A DNA stretch of 64,000 nucleotides, taken from Cristatella mucedo. Taxonomy: Eukaryota; Bryozoa; Phylactolaemata; Cristatellidae. The notes under the pieces are model-generated. The model had not been told where the DNA came from and ran no database searches. It worked only from the letters and a program-made list of their open reading frames with translations. Made by a program: the position numbers and the translations under genes. Below, piece by piece: positions 63,881-64,000 of this stretch (the first letter of the stretch is position 1; the number at the start of each line of letters is the position of its first letter). The stretch lies in contig WPIO01000041.1 in the NCBI GenBank assembly GCA_009760855.2, positions 718,501 through 782,500 of the forward strand, written 5' to 3'.

Positions 63881-64000
63881 CGATATTACTTTATAGTTGT
63901 AATGGGCGTTCACACAATATTCGTATTCATGGCTAAAGTTGACCGAATCTTGCAGGCGGGCCCGATACAGACTCCATGCAAATCATTGTAAAACGGTTCC

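Overview
This window is nuclear DNA of an invertebrate animal. The evidence is spliced genes with consensus GT/AG introns, tRNA-derived SINEs, CR1/L2-like non-LTR retrotransposons, very long CT, GT, AT and CTG microsatellites, and no bacterial-style gene packing. GC-rich coding exons full of Ala/Ser/Gly/Gln runs, 42-46 nt introns in one gene model and the very high repeat load would fit a repeat-rich lophotrochozoan or flatworm (for example a Macrostomum-like worm). The species cannot be fixed from sequence alone.

Layout. Positions 1-10,200 hold a CT microsatellite, scattered SINE copies and little recognisable coding sequence, with one or two candidate upstream exons. From about 10,221 to 28,245 (+) lies the main gene. 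Eight exons whose splice phases all agree encode about 1,380 residues, resembling the middle and C-terminal parts of the centrosome/microtubule protein CEP170; no FHA domain is visible. Its large introns hold LINE and SINE debris and a CTG tract of about 200 bp. From 28,250 to 37,350 the sequence is mostly retrotransposon debris. A compact three-exon minus-strand gene model of 199 residues lies at 37,353-38,040. From 38,700 to 51,800 LINE and SINE insertions dominate, including a four-layer nest at 45.6-51.8 kb. From 52 to 64 kb there are long CT and GT microsatellites, CpG-rich sequence of unknown role, three copies of a further SINE-like repeat around a 94-residue ORF, and more LINE/SINE copies.

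Two LINE families dominate. LINE-A has a 3' end with an ATT-type tail; LINE-B has a 3' end with pentamer repeats of the CATGA type. SINE-I has its own tail. SINE-II has a tail clearly related to the LINE-A 3' end, the usual sign that a SINE uses a resident LINE's machinery. Every LINE copy seen is truncated, frameshifted or interrupted. Gene models here come from reading splice signals and phases by eye; no homology search was run, so the CEP170 call rests on recalled family features.
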